A stretch of DNA of 64,000 nucleotides from Aquatica leii (GCA_035610365.1 CM069435.1:66957389-67021388); one strand, 5' to 3'; positions 47,162 to 59,087 are shown, counted from the first letter of the stretch. Numbers and translations are program-made. The notes: generated by a model not told the origin, from the letters alone.

Positions 47162-48228
47162 AAAAATACAAAAATTTTCTGCTTTTTTTATGTTTTCTAG
47201 ATACAAATTTAGTAATTATTTGGTAACTATAATTTCTTGTATAAAGAGGACCGAATGGTAGTTATTGCCAACAAATATAAAAAAAATCAATTTGCACCGT
47301 ATCGCTACATTCTTACAAGTTCTGGTTAGTTTTGTAGCTTATACTTAAAAAAACTACATAATTAGAAAAATAATCATAGACGCTTTGTACTTACGTTGTA
47401 ATAAATAACACACGATCAATATTACAAAACCAATAAGTTTTCATAGTGTCAATAAATTATAAAACTAGTGTAAACCCCTGGATTATATTATAATTTACAT
47501 CCACATGTAATTCATATTTAAAAAACATGTACATATATACATTGCGCAATAATTGAGAAAAAAATATGAATACAAGTTTTGACATATAATTTCTTAATTG
47601 TGGCTAAAGAAATTAATCATACGTTTAAACTATTTCCAACACAAATTTTTCAATTTATGTTATTTATGTTTTGCGTCACTTGCAATGAAAAAAATTGATT
47701 TTTTATTTGACAATAAATACTTAAATATACAGTTGTAAAAAAAGTATAGTACATAACTTGTTAAGAATGTGCATTTACAGTTTGTTATATAATATACTAT
47801 TTTATTATAGTGTAATAAATATATAAAATTCTTAAAAAATTCAATTTTTGTTAATAAATTTAATTTTGTCTTTCTTTTCTGTGACAAATGGTTTTTAAAT
47901 CTTTTAACTTATCACACACTATTTTTCTTAAAGAGAAAGTATTTTTTTTTATTTCTTTAGATTGTTTCTTTCTTAAAACTTTGTTTCATTTATTATTTGA
48001 ATTTTGGAAAACTGTGTTTTTTAATAAGCCTAGATTATTGACTTCCAGTAAGCCTTGTTTAATAGAAACATTTTTCGTTCAAAACTTTTAATGCTTTGTT
48101 ATGTACCACTTTTGAAATTCTAAACAGAAAAAAGTGTTAAGCGTGTTGTACTTTTTAATAATGCAATTTTTAATGCATACTTTTTAGTAATTTTGTTGCT
48201 AAAAAATATCACATATGTATTATATGTT
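47162..48228. other. AT-rich intergenic sequence
   Basis: The open frames 47660-47887 (minus) and 47888-48091 (plus) are T- or A-rich and show no motif. Confidence 0.4.
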
Positions 48229-48342
48229 AACACACTAGTGTGTGAATGCACCAGAACGGTCAGTGATCAGCAATTGAGGTGTGGTTCACAGATAATAAAA
48301 AAACTTACAAATAAAAGTGCATTGTTAAAACTAAAGTAAACC
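48229..48342 (+). repeat. direct repeat R, left copy
   Basis: GTGTGTGAATGCACCAGAAC, then AGCAATTGA, CACAGATA and AAATAAAA recur in the same order at 51717-51826. The first 40 bases keep one frame in both copies (CVNAPER, then SN and TGA), so the repeat may derive from coding sequence, perhaps the tail of a gag ORF. Confidence 0.65.
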
Positions 48343-48833
48343 TAATTAAATAAATAAATATAATAAACTACAATTATTATTATTATCCATCAAATTGCAT
48401 AGAACCTATAAAACATAGCCTAGCTGTGTGTTTAATAAATTTGAAAACTTTATTTATCGCCACATGCAAATTTCAGTAAATAAAATAAATATAAATTAAA
48501 TAAATTAAATTTAGTAAATAACTAAATCTGTATTAAAATAAAATTAGTAGAAGTCTTTTAGGATCTCGTAAACTGTGGCGCTGTTATCGGTTTCTATCAA
48601 AATGTTGTTATCATTTGTCTTACGAACATTCGCCGGTATTATCATAAACAAATCAAATGTCATTCAAAGATGTCATCAATGTCATTTGTATTTTGTTTCA
48701 GTTTTGTTTCGTACGTTTTTTCTAACCTACTTTTGCTTTTGTCGTTTTATTTGTTATTAAAAAGTCGTTGTTATGACTATTTTATATTGAAACTAAAAGT
48801 ATTATTGTAAGTAAACTTATTTTACTGTATACA

Positions 48834-50057
48834 ATGGCAACAAATAAAGTTGTTAACAGTTATTAACAGTCAACGACGTAAAATTATTTACAACGTCTAC
48901 AACTTCATGCTAAACAAAAAGAAACAAAGGCAACTTTTATCACTTTTAAACAATCTTAAGGAAAAGTAATTTTTGCTACAGGAGTTAGATTAAATACGGT
49001 GGAAATAATTATAATAGAAGCAGATTAAACAGCCTAAGGCAGTGAATTTTCTTTACTAAGAAAATTTATTAACAAACTAAACCCAAAATCATTCGTAGAA
49101 AAATTTGAAAAAAAATGTATTAAAAGAATCATATACACATATGCAAACATTTATCACAAAAGGCCAATAATGAAAGCTGTGTTTGAAAAATTAAAAAAAA
49201 AGAAAATATTAATTTTCAAAGAATATTATCTTTAGTTAGAAAATTAGTGCATAAAATTGGTTTTTGCTGAAAAAAAAAAAACAAATGACAACCGCATGCA
49301 GCTAACTGAAAAATTTGAAATTCGAACCAAACAAATTAAATTTTAACAAAAGTTACAGAAGTATAAAGAAAAAAATAGAAACAATGTGTACAGTAATGAA
49401 GTTTATCTGCATAGCTCACATACAGTGCCTAGTTGGGATGACGATAGTCAGAAATGCTTAGAATCACCGGTGGCCAAAGGACAACGTTTGATAATTCTAC
49501 ATGCTGGAGGCAAGAAAATGTAAAATGATAAAGTTTTTTCCGAATGTTTAGAAAGATTTTGATTTGGTGTTAGACAACGCATCTTACCACAACGTTACAG
49601 TTCAACCAAATCTAACATTTATGTGAAAGAAAGATGCTATTCAACACTGGTTGTCAGAACGAGCGATTGCATTGGAAATGCAGAAAACTAAAATTTAATT
49701 GTATGCTAAAATTCAAAATAATAAACCAAGCAATAAAATGTATGTTGTCGATAAGCTCTTAGCAGATCATGGCCATTCGGTACTTTATCCAATTGAGAAA
49801 ATATTAGCATTGCTGAAGAATCATGTAGTTGTACACAACTCAACATTTAAATTGAATGATGTATAGAAACTGGCAAAAAATAAATTCAAGGAAATTGGCA
49901 TAGAAGAATAACAAACTGTGCTTATGTTGATCAAGTGGCAACTAATTACATCAAACAGGAATTAATAATGTTATAACGTTCCAGAACTTTTATTAACATA
50001 GGTGACAATAAAGATAAAAATGAAGCAGATTATTTTTCTTCAGACGATCATTAATTA
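48834..50057 (+). pseudogene. IS630/Tc1-type DDE transposase, broken
   Basis: From the ATG at 48834 the frames give, in order, a helix-turn-helix region ending in VIFATGVRLNTVEIII (about 48970-49010; family: ATGVSxRTVxRI). YLHSSHTVPSWDD and then SPVAKGQRLIILHAGG follow (49409-49515), the hallmark block of an insect family with a DDE_3 superfamily endonuclease. VLDNASYHN, the second catalytic Asp block, lies at 49568-49594. YVVDKLLADHGHSVL and PIEKILALLKNHV lie at about 49740-49830 (family: GHxVLRLPPYHPDLNPIExxWxxVKxYV). The DLNP part is missing and the third catalytic region is damaged. The segment between HAGG and DKVF is also deleted. Several stops and frameshifts occur. About 400 codons of span fits the family's length. 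Its TIRs were not found. Confidence 0.88.
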
Positions 50058-50939
50058 ATTTTATTAAAATTGTACACTACGTATAACACTAATTTTAGTC
50101 CTACTTATTGTAAACTGCTATATTTACATCAAAAATATTGTCACTTTTTGTAATTAATACTATTTACATTGTAATAAAAATTAGATTAAAAAAAATTATG
50201 TTACTCACTCTTTATTACAGTTTAACTAAGGGCCATTATTATTTCATGTGTATGTAATACATACATACGTATTTGCAATAACAAAATCTATAAAATAATC
50301 CTTGTAAAATTTTACATACGGATAACAGTCTTTCAAGTATTTACATTATATGTACAACAACCGAAAATATCAGTATCTGTGTAATCTTAATTAAACGTGC
50401 CTAGCAGACTCCTGTATAAAAAATCTACAAATAACTAATAAAATGCATATTCCATTTTAATACATTCAAAACCATAGCTTCTATCAAATAAATTATTAGA
50501 TTATTACCAAGTCAATAAACTACCATAATCACATACTAGAAACATTTTTAGTATTTGAGCATAAATCTGTATCTTCAAAAAATCTTAAACAATTATAGGT
50601 AATAAACAACCTTAAACTTTTTACATTAAACTGTAATTTGCAAATAAATTTTTATAAAATTCTGTGTCGATGAAACCGACTTCACACGATAATGCTTGTA
50701 CAGTGGTATGTTAGTACATTGAATGTATAAATACCTGTGTGATTACTGTTAAATAATTTTTTGTTTGCGTTTTTATAAAACGTAAACTATTACAAACTTT
50801 CTAACCTATGTATAGTCGGTAGTTTAGATTTGTATAGTGTTTGTCTTTTGAATAATCTAACGTTTTTGAAATTTACTTAAACTAGTAAAATTTTCAATTT
50901 TTTACTGACTAACTGTAATTTTTCACTCAAAGTCATTTT
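50058..50939. other. AT-rich intergenic sequence
   Basis: Nothing was recognised. The right terminal repeat of the transposase element should lie here but I could not see it. Confidence 0.4.
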
Positions 50940-51710
50940 TCACGACATAATGAAACGCTTCTAAAGTGAAAATAAATTCAAGGTTACCTGAAACAATACA
51001 TTTCATCAGAAATGTAACGAAAAATTTCTTTCAATTTAAACAGAACTTTGAAATCTATCTGAAAACATCTGGTAAAAGTAGTAAGTAAAGTGATGTTAAA
51101 GTTAAAAACGACTGATTCTAATTAGCAAAGAAGGTGTAAAAATATATAATACATATAAATTAAATGATGCACAACGCAATTCGTATGATGCCGTTATTAA
51201 GCATTTTGAAAAGTATACAAATCCCAAAAACAACGTAATCTAGAAACGTTACCTTTTCTTTACTAAAAAACAAGAGAAGTCTGAAAGCATTTAACATTTT
51301 GTGACAAACCTGAAAAAAATAGAATCTTGGTATTTGATGAACAAAAATAATCATTGATAAATGACCGTACCGTGTTGTGTTAAAGATAACTGACATGAGT
51401 TTACTACAAAAGACGATTTTTGGCTAACTAAAGCAGTGAATAAATGTAGAGCATCTAAGATAACTAATAGTCAATTAAAAGCATAAAAAGACAGTTTTAA
51501 GAACATAAGTTAAATAAAAATTTAATATTTATTTTATTATTTATATTTAATAAACGATAATACATTTTTTAGTACTAGGTGTAAGGAAGTACATGGCCGT
51601 AGACAATGCAAGGCTTATGGCAAATAATGTAGTAACTGTGGCTTAAGTAATTGTTTTGCAAAAACTTGTAGAAGTCAAATTAAAAAAGCAAAGGAAATCC
51701 ATACAGAGTC
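50940..51710 (+). pseudogene. Ty3/gypsy gag with zinc knuckle, broken
   Basis: Blocks follow gag order. NFFQFKQNFEIYLKTSGKSS lies near 51025-51085 (family: WKxFKQxFEIYLxASG). SKEGVKIYNTYKLND (51125-51168) precedes VIKHFEKYTNPKNNV (51190-51235), the start of capsid helices usually read as VxxKFExYCxPxKN. LFFTKKQEKSESI follows near 51255-51295, then a damaged TELKxLAxxCEF/RDRIVxGI region. KAVNKCRASKITNSQLKA lies near 51430-51485. A CCHC-type knuckle follows at about 51590-51675: CKEVHGRRQC, a stop, then CSNCGLSNCFAKTC. Pol is absent: repeat R starts right after the knuckle. Several stops make it dead. Confidence 0.85.
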
Positions 51711-51716
51711 AATAAA

Positions 51717-51826
51717 CTCACAAAAGTGTGTAAATGCACCAGAACGTCCAGTGGTAAGCAATTGAAGTGTAATACACAGATATTAAAAACACTTCTAAAT
51801 AAAAACACATTGTAATAACTATGTAT
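51717..51826 (+). repeat. direct repeat R, right copy
   Basis: This is the same-orientation partner of 48229-48342. It lies between the gag remnant and the LINE fragment. About 3.5 kb separates the two copies, with the DDE transposase and gag between them. Confidence 0.65.
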
Positions 51827-52303
51827 TATTCAATTATCAAATTACTGTTTCCTTTCTTCACCCTTCCCTTTATGTGTTCTCTCTCTTTATTATACTGTTT
51901 CATCGTATAGCCCAGGTATGTAAATTCCTTCATTTGTTGCACTTCCTCATCACTCCATATCCAGTCCTCTCTTTTTCTTTTTCCCCCTCCTTTTCTTAAT
52001 ATCATTATCTTTGTTTTCTCCATGTTTACTTCCATTTCTTTTTTTTTCATGTATTTTTCCAGCGTTTTCATCATCTCTTTCATTTCCTTTTCCTCCTTAG
52101 CCACTAACACTATGTCATCCGCATACGCCAACGACCATACTTTTGCTTTCCCTACCACTATCCCTCCTGTCTGTTGTCTTCTCATTGTCTCTTCCAGATC
52201 CCCCGTATATACTGAGAACAGGCTTGGGCTCAGTGGACATCCCCTTTGACAAGTAATAATAACCTGCTGATGTGTTGTTGCTTCCTTTAAATAAAGTTAT
52301 CAA
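51826..52303 (-). pseudogene. LINE reverse transcriptase fragment
   Basis: On the minus strand one frame is open from about 52290 to 51826. It reads CQRGCPLSPSLFSVYTGDLEE (family: GCPLSPxLFxLYIxDLEE), then GGIVVGKAKVWSLAYADD (52160-52105) with the catalytic YADD, and then a long Lys/Glu/Met-rich helix. EVNMEKTKIMILRKGGG, TYLGYTM and HIKGRVKKGNS follow. This is the palm and start of the thumb of a non-LTR RT of a type common in insects. It is cut at both ends: no upstream RT motifs and no C-terminal region are present. It is a different family from the 22.7-25.5 kb LINE, whose motif is FADD. Only about 160 residues remain. Confidence 0.88.
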
Positions 52304-52906
52304 ACTAGTTGCCCATGCAACCGGAAAATCAACAAAAATTATAAAACAAATAGATTATTTAAATTAGCGTATATTATGTAAGTATGTAAATAAAAAATGA
52401 TTTTATTACAAGGCAAGTTTTATAAGATGAGCACTTAGTACTAAAATCTCTCTCAAAGAAACAAAAAAGTGGTGGTTCTAACAAAACTGTTTTAGGTATC
52501 TTGAAAAGAAGTGTTCATAAAACTGATACCATAGATAAAAAGTGCCATAAATGAAAATTTTAATCAAAAAACTGTTAGTTAGTTAATTACTGCGGTGAAG
52601 TACGAAGGAAATTGCTCAAGTTTTGTAATACTCTATTTAGGATAGGCTGTTTGTGTAATGTTACAATATAGTTGATAGAAAAATAAATAAAATTTAAGAA
52701 AACATTTGCTGCCGTTCGTCTGCCGTTCAGAATATTTGAAAAAAAACTTGCTATGTTGTTATCAATAAATATCTATTTATGTATGTCTTGATACTCATCA
52801 GACAGTCTGAGCAAGAATGTTTAATGCTTGCAATTTAATTTAAGAGTTTTGTCACAGCTGTAAATTTTGGTTGGTTTGGTATTTTAGCATTGGATTGTTA
52901 GCTTAA
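52304..52906. other. AT-rich intergenic sequence
   Basis: Nothing was recognised between the LINE fragment and the Penelope-like element. Confidence 0.4.
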
Positions 52907-52916
52907 TACGATACGT

Positions 52917-53068
52917 TTAAGGTATTATTAATTTCAGTTTCTGGAAGACATGCAACGATATCATCAACATAGCATAATAAAAATGTTGGAGTGTAAGTCA
53001 GTTTGTTTTTAACATATTTTAGCAGATCATGCATTGCGAGATTAGATAATAAAGGCGACGCCGGATTT
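52917..53068 (-). pseudogene. inverted RT palm segment of the Penelope-like element
   Basis: On the minus strand the frame reads GNPASPLLSNLAMHDLLKYV (about 53066-53007; family: MGSPLSPxLANLxMxxLE) and then FLLCYVDDIVACLPETEINN (about 52985-52930). YVDD is the catalytic motif C of the Penelope RT. The next residues of the protein (PETEINNTL, then FKIETQGSLPFLDV) continue on the plus strand from 53075. This shows that the two halves are one interrupted gene in opposite orientation. No earlier RT motifs are present. Confidence 0.88.
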
Positions 53069-54012
53069 CCAGAAACTGAAACTGAAACTGAAATTAATAA
53101 TACCTTAACCACTTTTAATAGTTACAATCCACATTTAAAATTTACTTTTAAAATAGAAACACAAGGATCTTTACCATTTTTAGATGTTAGACTGATCAGG
53201 GATGTTAGTACTAATACGATAATTACTGAATGGTATACTAAGCCGATAGCCTCTAATAGAACGATCAATTACTTATCTAAACATCCGCACCACCAAAAAA
53301 TTAATACTATTATGGCTATGAAAAATAGAATTATAGGTTTGAGCAGTCCTGAATATCATAAAAAAACTTTAAGATTCTAAAGAAAATACTTAGAAACAAC
53401 CACTATCTTAACAATATTATAAAAAAAATACTGCTACACACTAACACAACTAATACTATTCTACCACCAGTTAACCCACCTAGTACTAACCTTAACACTA
53501 CCCTTAACGCTAACCTTAATACTAATATCACTTACACCAAAATCCTAAAGGTCCCAAATCTAACACAAAGAATCATTCCGATACTAACAACACCTAATAT
53601 CAAAATAACCATGTATAACACTAACACCATTTACAACATGCTGTATAGTAATACTAAAGATAGAACTAACACTATAGATAAACACGACGTAGTGTATAAG
53701 CTTGACTGTACTGGATGCAATGCGTGTTATATTGGTCAAACTAAACAGAAGCTAAAAAATCGGATAGCCAACTATAAATATGATTGTAGCACAAAAAAAG
53801 ACGATACAGCTTTGGCTGTACATCATATAGACACGGGACACAATTTCAATTTTATCAATCCCACAATTTGAGATGTGGAAAACAACTTGAAAAAGCGTTT
53901 AGTTTCCGAAATGCTATACATCAATATATATAATAATAATATTAATTTTAAAAACGATACTAACAATATAAGCAGCGTTTATAATAATTTAATATTCAAA
54001 ATTGTGAGATAA
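53069..54012 (+). pseudogene. Penelope RT C-terminal and GIY-YIG endonuclease, one frameshift and one stop
   Basis: Frame one (to 53380) carries ETEINNTL, FTFKIETQGSLPFLDVRL (the conserved LPFLDV block) and a TEWYTKPIASNRTINYLSKH block (family: YRKPTxTxRYLxxxSxHP). A one-base indel in the A-run at about 53359-53365 shifts the frame. The second frame then stays open from about 53366, with KKILRNNHYLNNII, an Asn/Thr-rich linker, and at 53689-53830 the GIY-YIG domain: VVYKLDCTGCNACYIGQT followed by LKNRI and AVHHIDTGH. Cysteines before the YIG are typical of Penelope endonucleases. TGA at 53869 replaces a sense codon; after it DVENNLKKRLVSEMLYI and a tail to TAG/TAA near 54010 still match the family C-terminus. 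Only a few lesions separate it from an intact C-terminal half. Confidence 0.9.
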
Positions 54013-54345
54013 CTATATAGGTTGGATTTATCGTTATTCAGTTTTGTTTAACTTTTTATTCTTATCTTTCCCTTGACATTCATAAATTTTTGATTACACA
54101 ACATTTGTCAATTGTTTGTTGAACGGCTTGCGTTATATAAAAAATTTTAATTATTGATTATTTTATGTTTAATGTTTTATTTATTATTGATTAAACACTA
54201 TCTCGTAAAGTTGCCGATGTCCTTGGTCGGTGGATTGATCCACTTGATTTTATTCTGTAAGTTTTATGTGTTAAAAATTATCTGTTAATTTCATTCTGTT
54301 GTTACTATGTTGTTGACTTACGAGTTTAATAAATTACAGTTGGCC

Positions 54346-54380
54346 TGATGAAGTGCTCACCTTTAGCACGATACGTTGCC
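54346..54380 (+). ncRNA. hammerhead-like stem-loop in Penelope 3' region
   Basis: CTGATGA is followed by one base, a GTGCT/AGCAC stem with a CACCTTT loop, and GATACGT where a hammerhead core would have GAAAC. The arrangement equals that at 8.2 kb (minus) and 47.1 kb. The A-to-T change in the GAAA box and the extra base make activity unlikely. It is at least a conserved structural signature of this element's 3' end. Confidence 0.4.
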
Positions 54381-54425
54381 ACAAAAATAAATTAAAATGG
54401 TTTTACATGCCCCTCCTAAACGAAG

Positions 54426-57400
54426 AAGTCTGAATTAATTAGTGTACTAATTAAATTTACATTGTTATAGGAATCTGAAGATACTGGCAACAAATGAATA
54501 TCATCGTGCAATATTAATTATATATTATTATATGATATATATAGAATGTATTTATATATTCTTTTTAAATATAATTTTGATATTTTTTTAAATCATTTGT
54601 TTATGTTGTTAAAAATATAAATCCTAGCTTTTAAAATAATATTAAAGAAATATCCTTTAAAAATGTTTTTTACAATTCTTGCATGTAGATATTTTTCTAA
54701 TATAAGTTGAATATTTTACAAAATCATTTATATATGTATTGTAAAAATATTACCGAAATAAATTGTTTAAATATTATAATTTCATTTTTAAAATATATAA
54801 AATATATTTTTTTTAAATCGTATTCTAAGAAAATTAACGAAACATTTATAAATACATTATTTCGATATATATATTGAAATGATTTGCAAATATATAAAAG
54901 TGTAACATTAAATTATTTCCTTAATATTTTAAAATAATAATTATTTAATGTTTGTGGCTACTTGGGTTATTAGTAATAGCGTTTTTGAAGCAATTATTTA
55001 CTAGTAATTGAGCTATCAGGTCAACTAAGATTACTAGATTATAATATTAGTGTTTTAATAAACTTTACTTTACTAAAGACTAATCTTCCAAATCTAGTAC
55101 ATGTTACTGTGTCCAGGTTCTCGTCCGTAACAAACTAGAAACTCAAGGTGTAGTTTGTTTTATTTTTCATGTTTTCTTTAGTTGTTTGTGCCATTGTATT
55201 TTCTTTCTTTCTTATCTACTATAATAGTTTTTCTAAATAGTATTTGCATTTTTTCAACGTATTTTACTATAAGCAATTGTTAGTTTTTTGCAAGCTTATG
55301 TTGGTTTTGTAGAATACTATTTCTTTAATTGTTATTCAGTTTATAATTTTAATACATTTGTTATTTTGATGAATGTAGTTTAATGATAATTTATTTATTA
55401 AACAGAAAACAATTACAAAATACGGTTTGTTTGTGTAAAAACTACTAAAATAAAAAAAAAATTTAACTATAAAGTTAAACCGGTAATCTTTTTACAGTTA
55501 TTGCAGTAATCCGTTTTAATTGTATTGTAATTACTGAAATATAACTAATTTCAGTTTGCTTAAACTTTTATTTAAGTATGTACTGTAAATAAAGCATCTA
55601 AGTAAATACAATTAATTTAGATAAATTAATCAACGTCAATTAGGTACATCTGTTTATAATTACAACTTTTATATGCTAACAATTTAATATATATATATCC
55701 CCGTAGTTTAAAAAAAATTAATTGCAAATGCAAATTATATAAAAGAAAAACACAAAAAACAGTTGATATTATTATTAATCTTAATTGTTAAAAAGAAACC
55801 ATATTATTCTTTTATTTTAATTGTCAAACTAGTGTTAGACATAAATCAATAGCTTTGTAATTAATTGGTAATCTGACTACTACAATAATAAATTACATTG
55901 TAATTGCCAGTACGTGTAACACCATTACGTTGAATTGCAATTAAAATCAGTTTTAAACTATATATACATATATAATTAAAAATTGTTTTTATATTGCTAA
56001 TTATAAAATTGCAATTATTTTTTGCGTACGTTTTGCTATACACTGCTGTACTTTAGCTGCTAGAAGCTCCAATGTTTTTCTTTTAGTATGAAAAACTTTA
56101 AATATATTAGAAGCTATTAACCCTTATTACTCCTGCGTCGAGTATACTCCGACATTGTTATTTCTCATGCTAACTCTTATGTCAAGCTAAACTTGAATTG
56201 TATGATGCAATTTCTAAGCCAAGTTAAAATTAAAAACACTAAATTATAAATTTTAGAAAATAATTACTTTGCTATCTATTTTTATTTATTTACTTTAGTA
56301 ATATAAGCTTAATATTTCACGCAACACAATTACTTTTTTTTTAATTTTGAGAAAATTTGTAAATAACAAAATTATTAATAGTATAAACTGTGTTTTAAAT
56401 GATTATATTGCAACTTTTGTTACAACGAAACAGTTATATTAAAACTGTTAAAATTTTATTATAATTCTTTCTAACGGAATTTAAGAAAATAAAAAAGCAA
56501 TATCAGATAGTTTTGATAATGCAAAAGACTAATATAATATGGAATCAATCTTAAATGCAAACGCAATATTTAGAATTTAAAAAAGTAAAAAAATGACAGA
56601 GTTAATAGGTTAACCATTAATAAATCCATACATAAAACTTTCTAAAATACATATCTATAAAAACTTTGCGTTGTATTGGCTAAACGGCGTATGAGAATGT
56701 CGAGTTTTGAGTAATTCTTAGTAAAAATTTCAGTGAAAATATTTTCACGTTTATGGATAGCGCACATAAATCTTGGTTCGGGTAAATACCTTAAATCTTT
56801 GTTGGTTTTATACTCTACGGGGCACAATTTATTATAAGATATTAGAACTTTTTTTTTACATCTATTTGAAACTATTTTTGATATTTTATAAAACGCTGCA
56901 ATTAGTTACAAAGTAACATTGCAATTAATTAACTGGTCAGTTTCATATTAGTTTTCTGTATGTTCTAAATTGATTTTACATAAATATTAAACAAAATAAG
57001 AAAACAAAGGAGTGTTAATAAAAATTGTTAGGTATACCAATATATTTTTCCAATTTTAAGACATTTGTAATTTTATTTACACTTAAGTACTTGCTTTTTT
57101 TTTAAACAAAAAAAAATTCTGTAGCCTAGCGTAAGATTTGATAATAGTATATTTAATAATAGAAGTAAATGTATATAATACCTAAAATTACATTATTATT
57201 ACTAAAGTAAACAGGTAATTACGAAAAAATATTATAACTGTGTATATAGCAACCTAAACATATTATTTACATTTCATAGGATAAAAGATATGAAGCCAGA
57301 AAAGAGTTAGATCTAGCAATGTAAACTGTGCAATTAAAATTATAAAAAGAATATTATAAAAAGCACATTACACATTAAATTTATTAGCAATACTTTTTTT

Positions 57401-58300
57401 CGTCTTTTGGTGATTTTGTACTAAGTGGCCAAATAACTATTCGTCGTATAGACTTGCGGTAAAAAATGATATGACTAAAGTAGCAAAAAAAAATCTTAGA
57501 AATTATTTTCAGGTTTTTACAATGGTCGCTTTATTCGAGTAATTTTTTTTAACAATTTTTGACGTATCTATTAAAAGAAAGTGGTGGAAAGCGATTTAAT
57601 TTTATTTGTAAATAAACTTCTGTAATTCTAACAAATGTATTTTAACAAATTTGGTCTCGTTCAAAAAAGCATTTGTTGCTCCATCAAACCCATTTTCCTT
57701 GTAATATGGCTGATTTTTAGTGTTGCCGCTAGATAGAGTTTTTGATTTTTTCCATAAAAATGTGATAAAATGATACCTTAATATCCTAGTGAAATCCGTA
57801 TCTTGATATCTTATTCTTACCTAAATAACAAAGAAAGAAAATTTACTTATAAAATTAAAAAAAAAAACTCTTACACCGGAATTTGTTTTTATTTATTTGT
57901 CTTTTTTCAAGAATTAATGATGAAATTTCATAATTTTATACTTTTTGAATAGTATTATTCTTAATTCAAAAAATAAAAAAAAACGTGTAGAAGCAAAATT
58001 GTAACTACTAAATTTATCGTGCCATTTTATAACGTATAACATAATTAAAATAATAAAAATAATGCACCGTTCTAGCTCTTATGGCTTTATTAACATAAAC
58101 AACACACAAACATTAATTTAGAGCGATGAGCAATATTACTAATTATAACCAGGGTCGGGGTATTCTAATTGTACACTAATATTTACAATTCTAATTTGAC
58201 ATAATTTGAAATATAATTTGGACGCCACAATATTTTTTTTATATATTTATAATGGTTAAATATTGAAACCAAAAAAGCAGATAAACAAATCTTAAAACTA
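54426..58300. other. AT-rich intergenic sequence
   Basis: No gene was recognised. A short inverted segment TGTTAC...GTAACA at 55101-55131 includes TCGTCCGTAACA, which also occurs (inverted) inside the transposase remnant at about 59710. A (TA)n run lies near 55688-55698. The minus ORFs at 55861-56043 and 56642-56827 show no motif. Confidence 0.45.
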
Positions 58301-58499
58301 ATACTTAATTAAGTTATTTACATACGTGTCATTGAAGGTTAGTTATCACTTGTTGCTGTTCGTAACTTCAGCGTATTGGGCGTGGTCATCATGTGACTTA
58401 ATTAAATTACGCAATACTTGGAAATCTTTCGGATTTACTTTCTATTGTTTTCGTATAATTTAATTTATCCTATCTCCTTAGATCGATGATCATTAACCA

Positions 58500-58680
58500 T
58501 AACTTCATAAAACGTATAGGGGGAACGTACGTATCAGAAATGTTCCATAATCATATCGTACATAAATCGTAATATTCGTATTCAAAAACGTACCCCGTAA
58601 ACCATCTAATTGTACGTATTCAAACAAATCAAATCGAACGTATCAACCAGAGTATATCGTAACCCTTAGTAAAAAAAACT
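58500..58680. repeat. CGTA-rich cluster
   Basis: About twelve CGTA tetranucleotides (as ACGTA, TCGTA, CGTAC) occur in 180 bp, including AACGTACGTATC, in a window where CpG is scarce. Spacing is irregular, 8-25 bp. It marks the start of the less AT-rich right-hand part of the window. It could be a decayed simple repeat or a cluster of binding sites. Confidence 0.5.
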
Positions 58681-58868
58681 AAAACGCAAAATCCAAAGGT
58701 TACACACTACGTGTACAGAACAAAGAAATCACTTACCCCTTTAGATTACGGGTTTCTTTAAACAAACGAAGACAAAAGTAAAACAGACGAAAGCAAAAAT
58801 AAAGCGACTAAAGCGGATATTTTCAGTGCATGACTACTAACGCAGATTTCCACAGTTCAAATTTAACA

Positions 58869-59018
58869 TGAGGAAATTTTCTGCACGTTATGCAGGAACG
58901 TCCGCTTCTTTTGGAAGTTCAACGGAAGATGACTTAAAACAATATGGCTACGAATCACGCATGAGTAATGTGCATCAGCGATTTGCGCACGCAGAGACTC
59001 CAAAAATGTTAAATTAAA
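58869..59018 (+). CDS. 49-codon small ORF, unknown
   Basis: ATG at 58869 runs to TAA at 59016-59018, reading MRKFSARYAGTSASFGSSTE, then DDLKQYGYESRM and HQRFAHAETPK. Codon use is varied and less A/T-biased than chance frames in this window, and the composition is that of a soluble polar peptide. It ends 70 bp before the minus-strand transposase remnant. No family was recognised; it may be a first exon or a chance frame. Confidence 0.25.
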
Positions 59019-59087
59019 TCAGAAGTATTTAATCAAAAAAATGTAAACGTTAAAAAATAAGCAAAAATGACCGATTTTAAAATAAAA

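Larger units (their letters stand above)
52907..54425 (+). mobile_element. Penelope-like element, 5'-truncated with inverted 5' end
   Basis: The plus-strand part (53069-54425) holds the RT C-terminal region, the GIY-YIG endonuclease and the 3' UTR. The first 160 bp (52917-53068) are the preceding RT segment in reverse orientation. The sequence CCAGAAACTGAA...ATTAATAATACCTTAA occurs at the end of both parts (inverted at 52917-52944, direct at 53069-53108), so the inversion includes a duplicated junction. The direct copy has two extra ACTGAA units. The 3' end carries GGCCTGATGAAGT, a GTGCT/AGCAC stem and CCCCTCC near 54345-54418. This is the structure expected from twin-primed, aborted integration. 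Confidence 0.9.

Noticed and set aside
53003..53068. Start of the plus-strand frame reading MFLTYFSRSCIARLDNKG
   Set aside because: Antisense of the inverted RT segment; the true plus-strand coding begins at about 53069.
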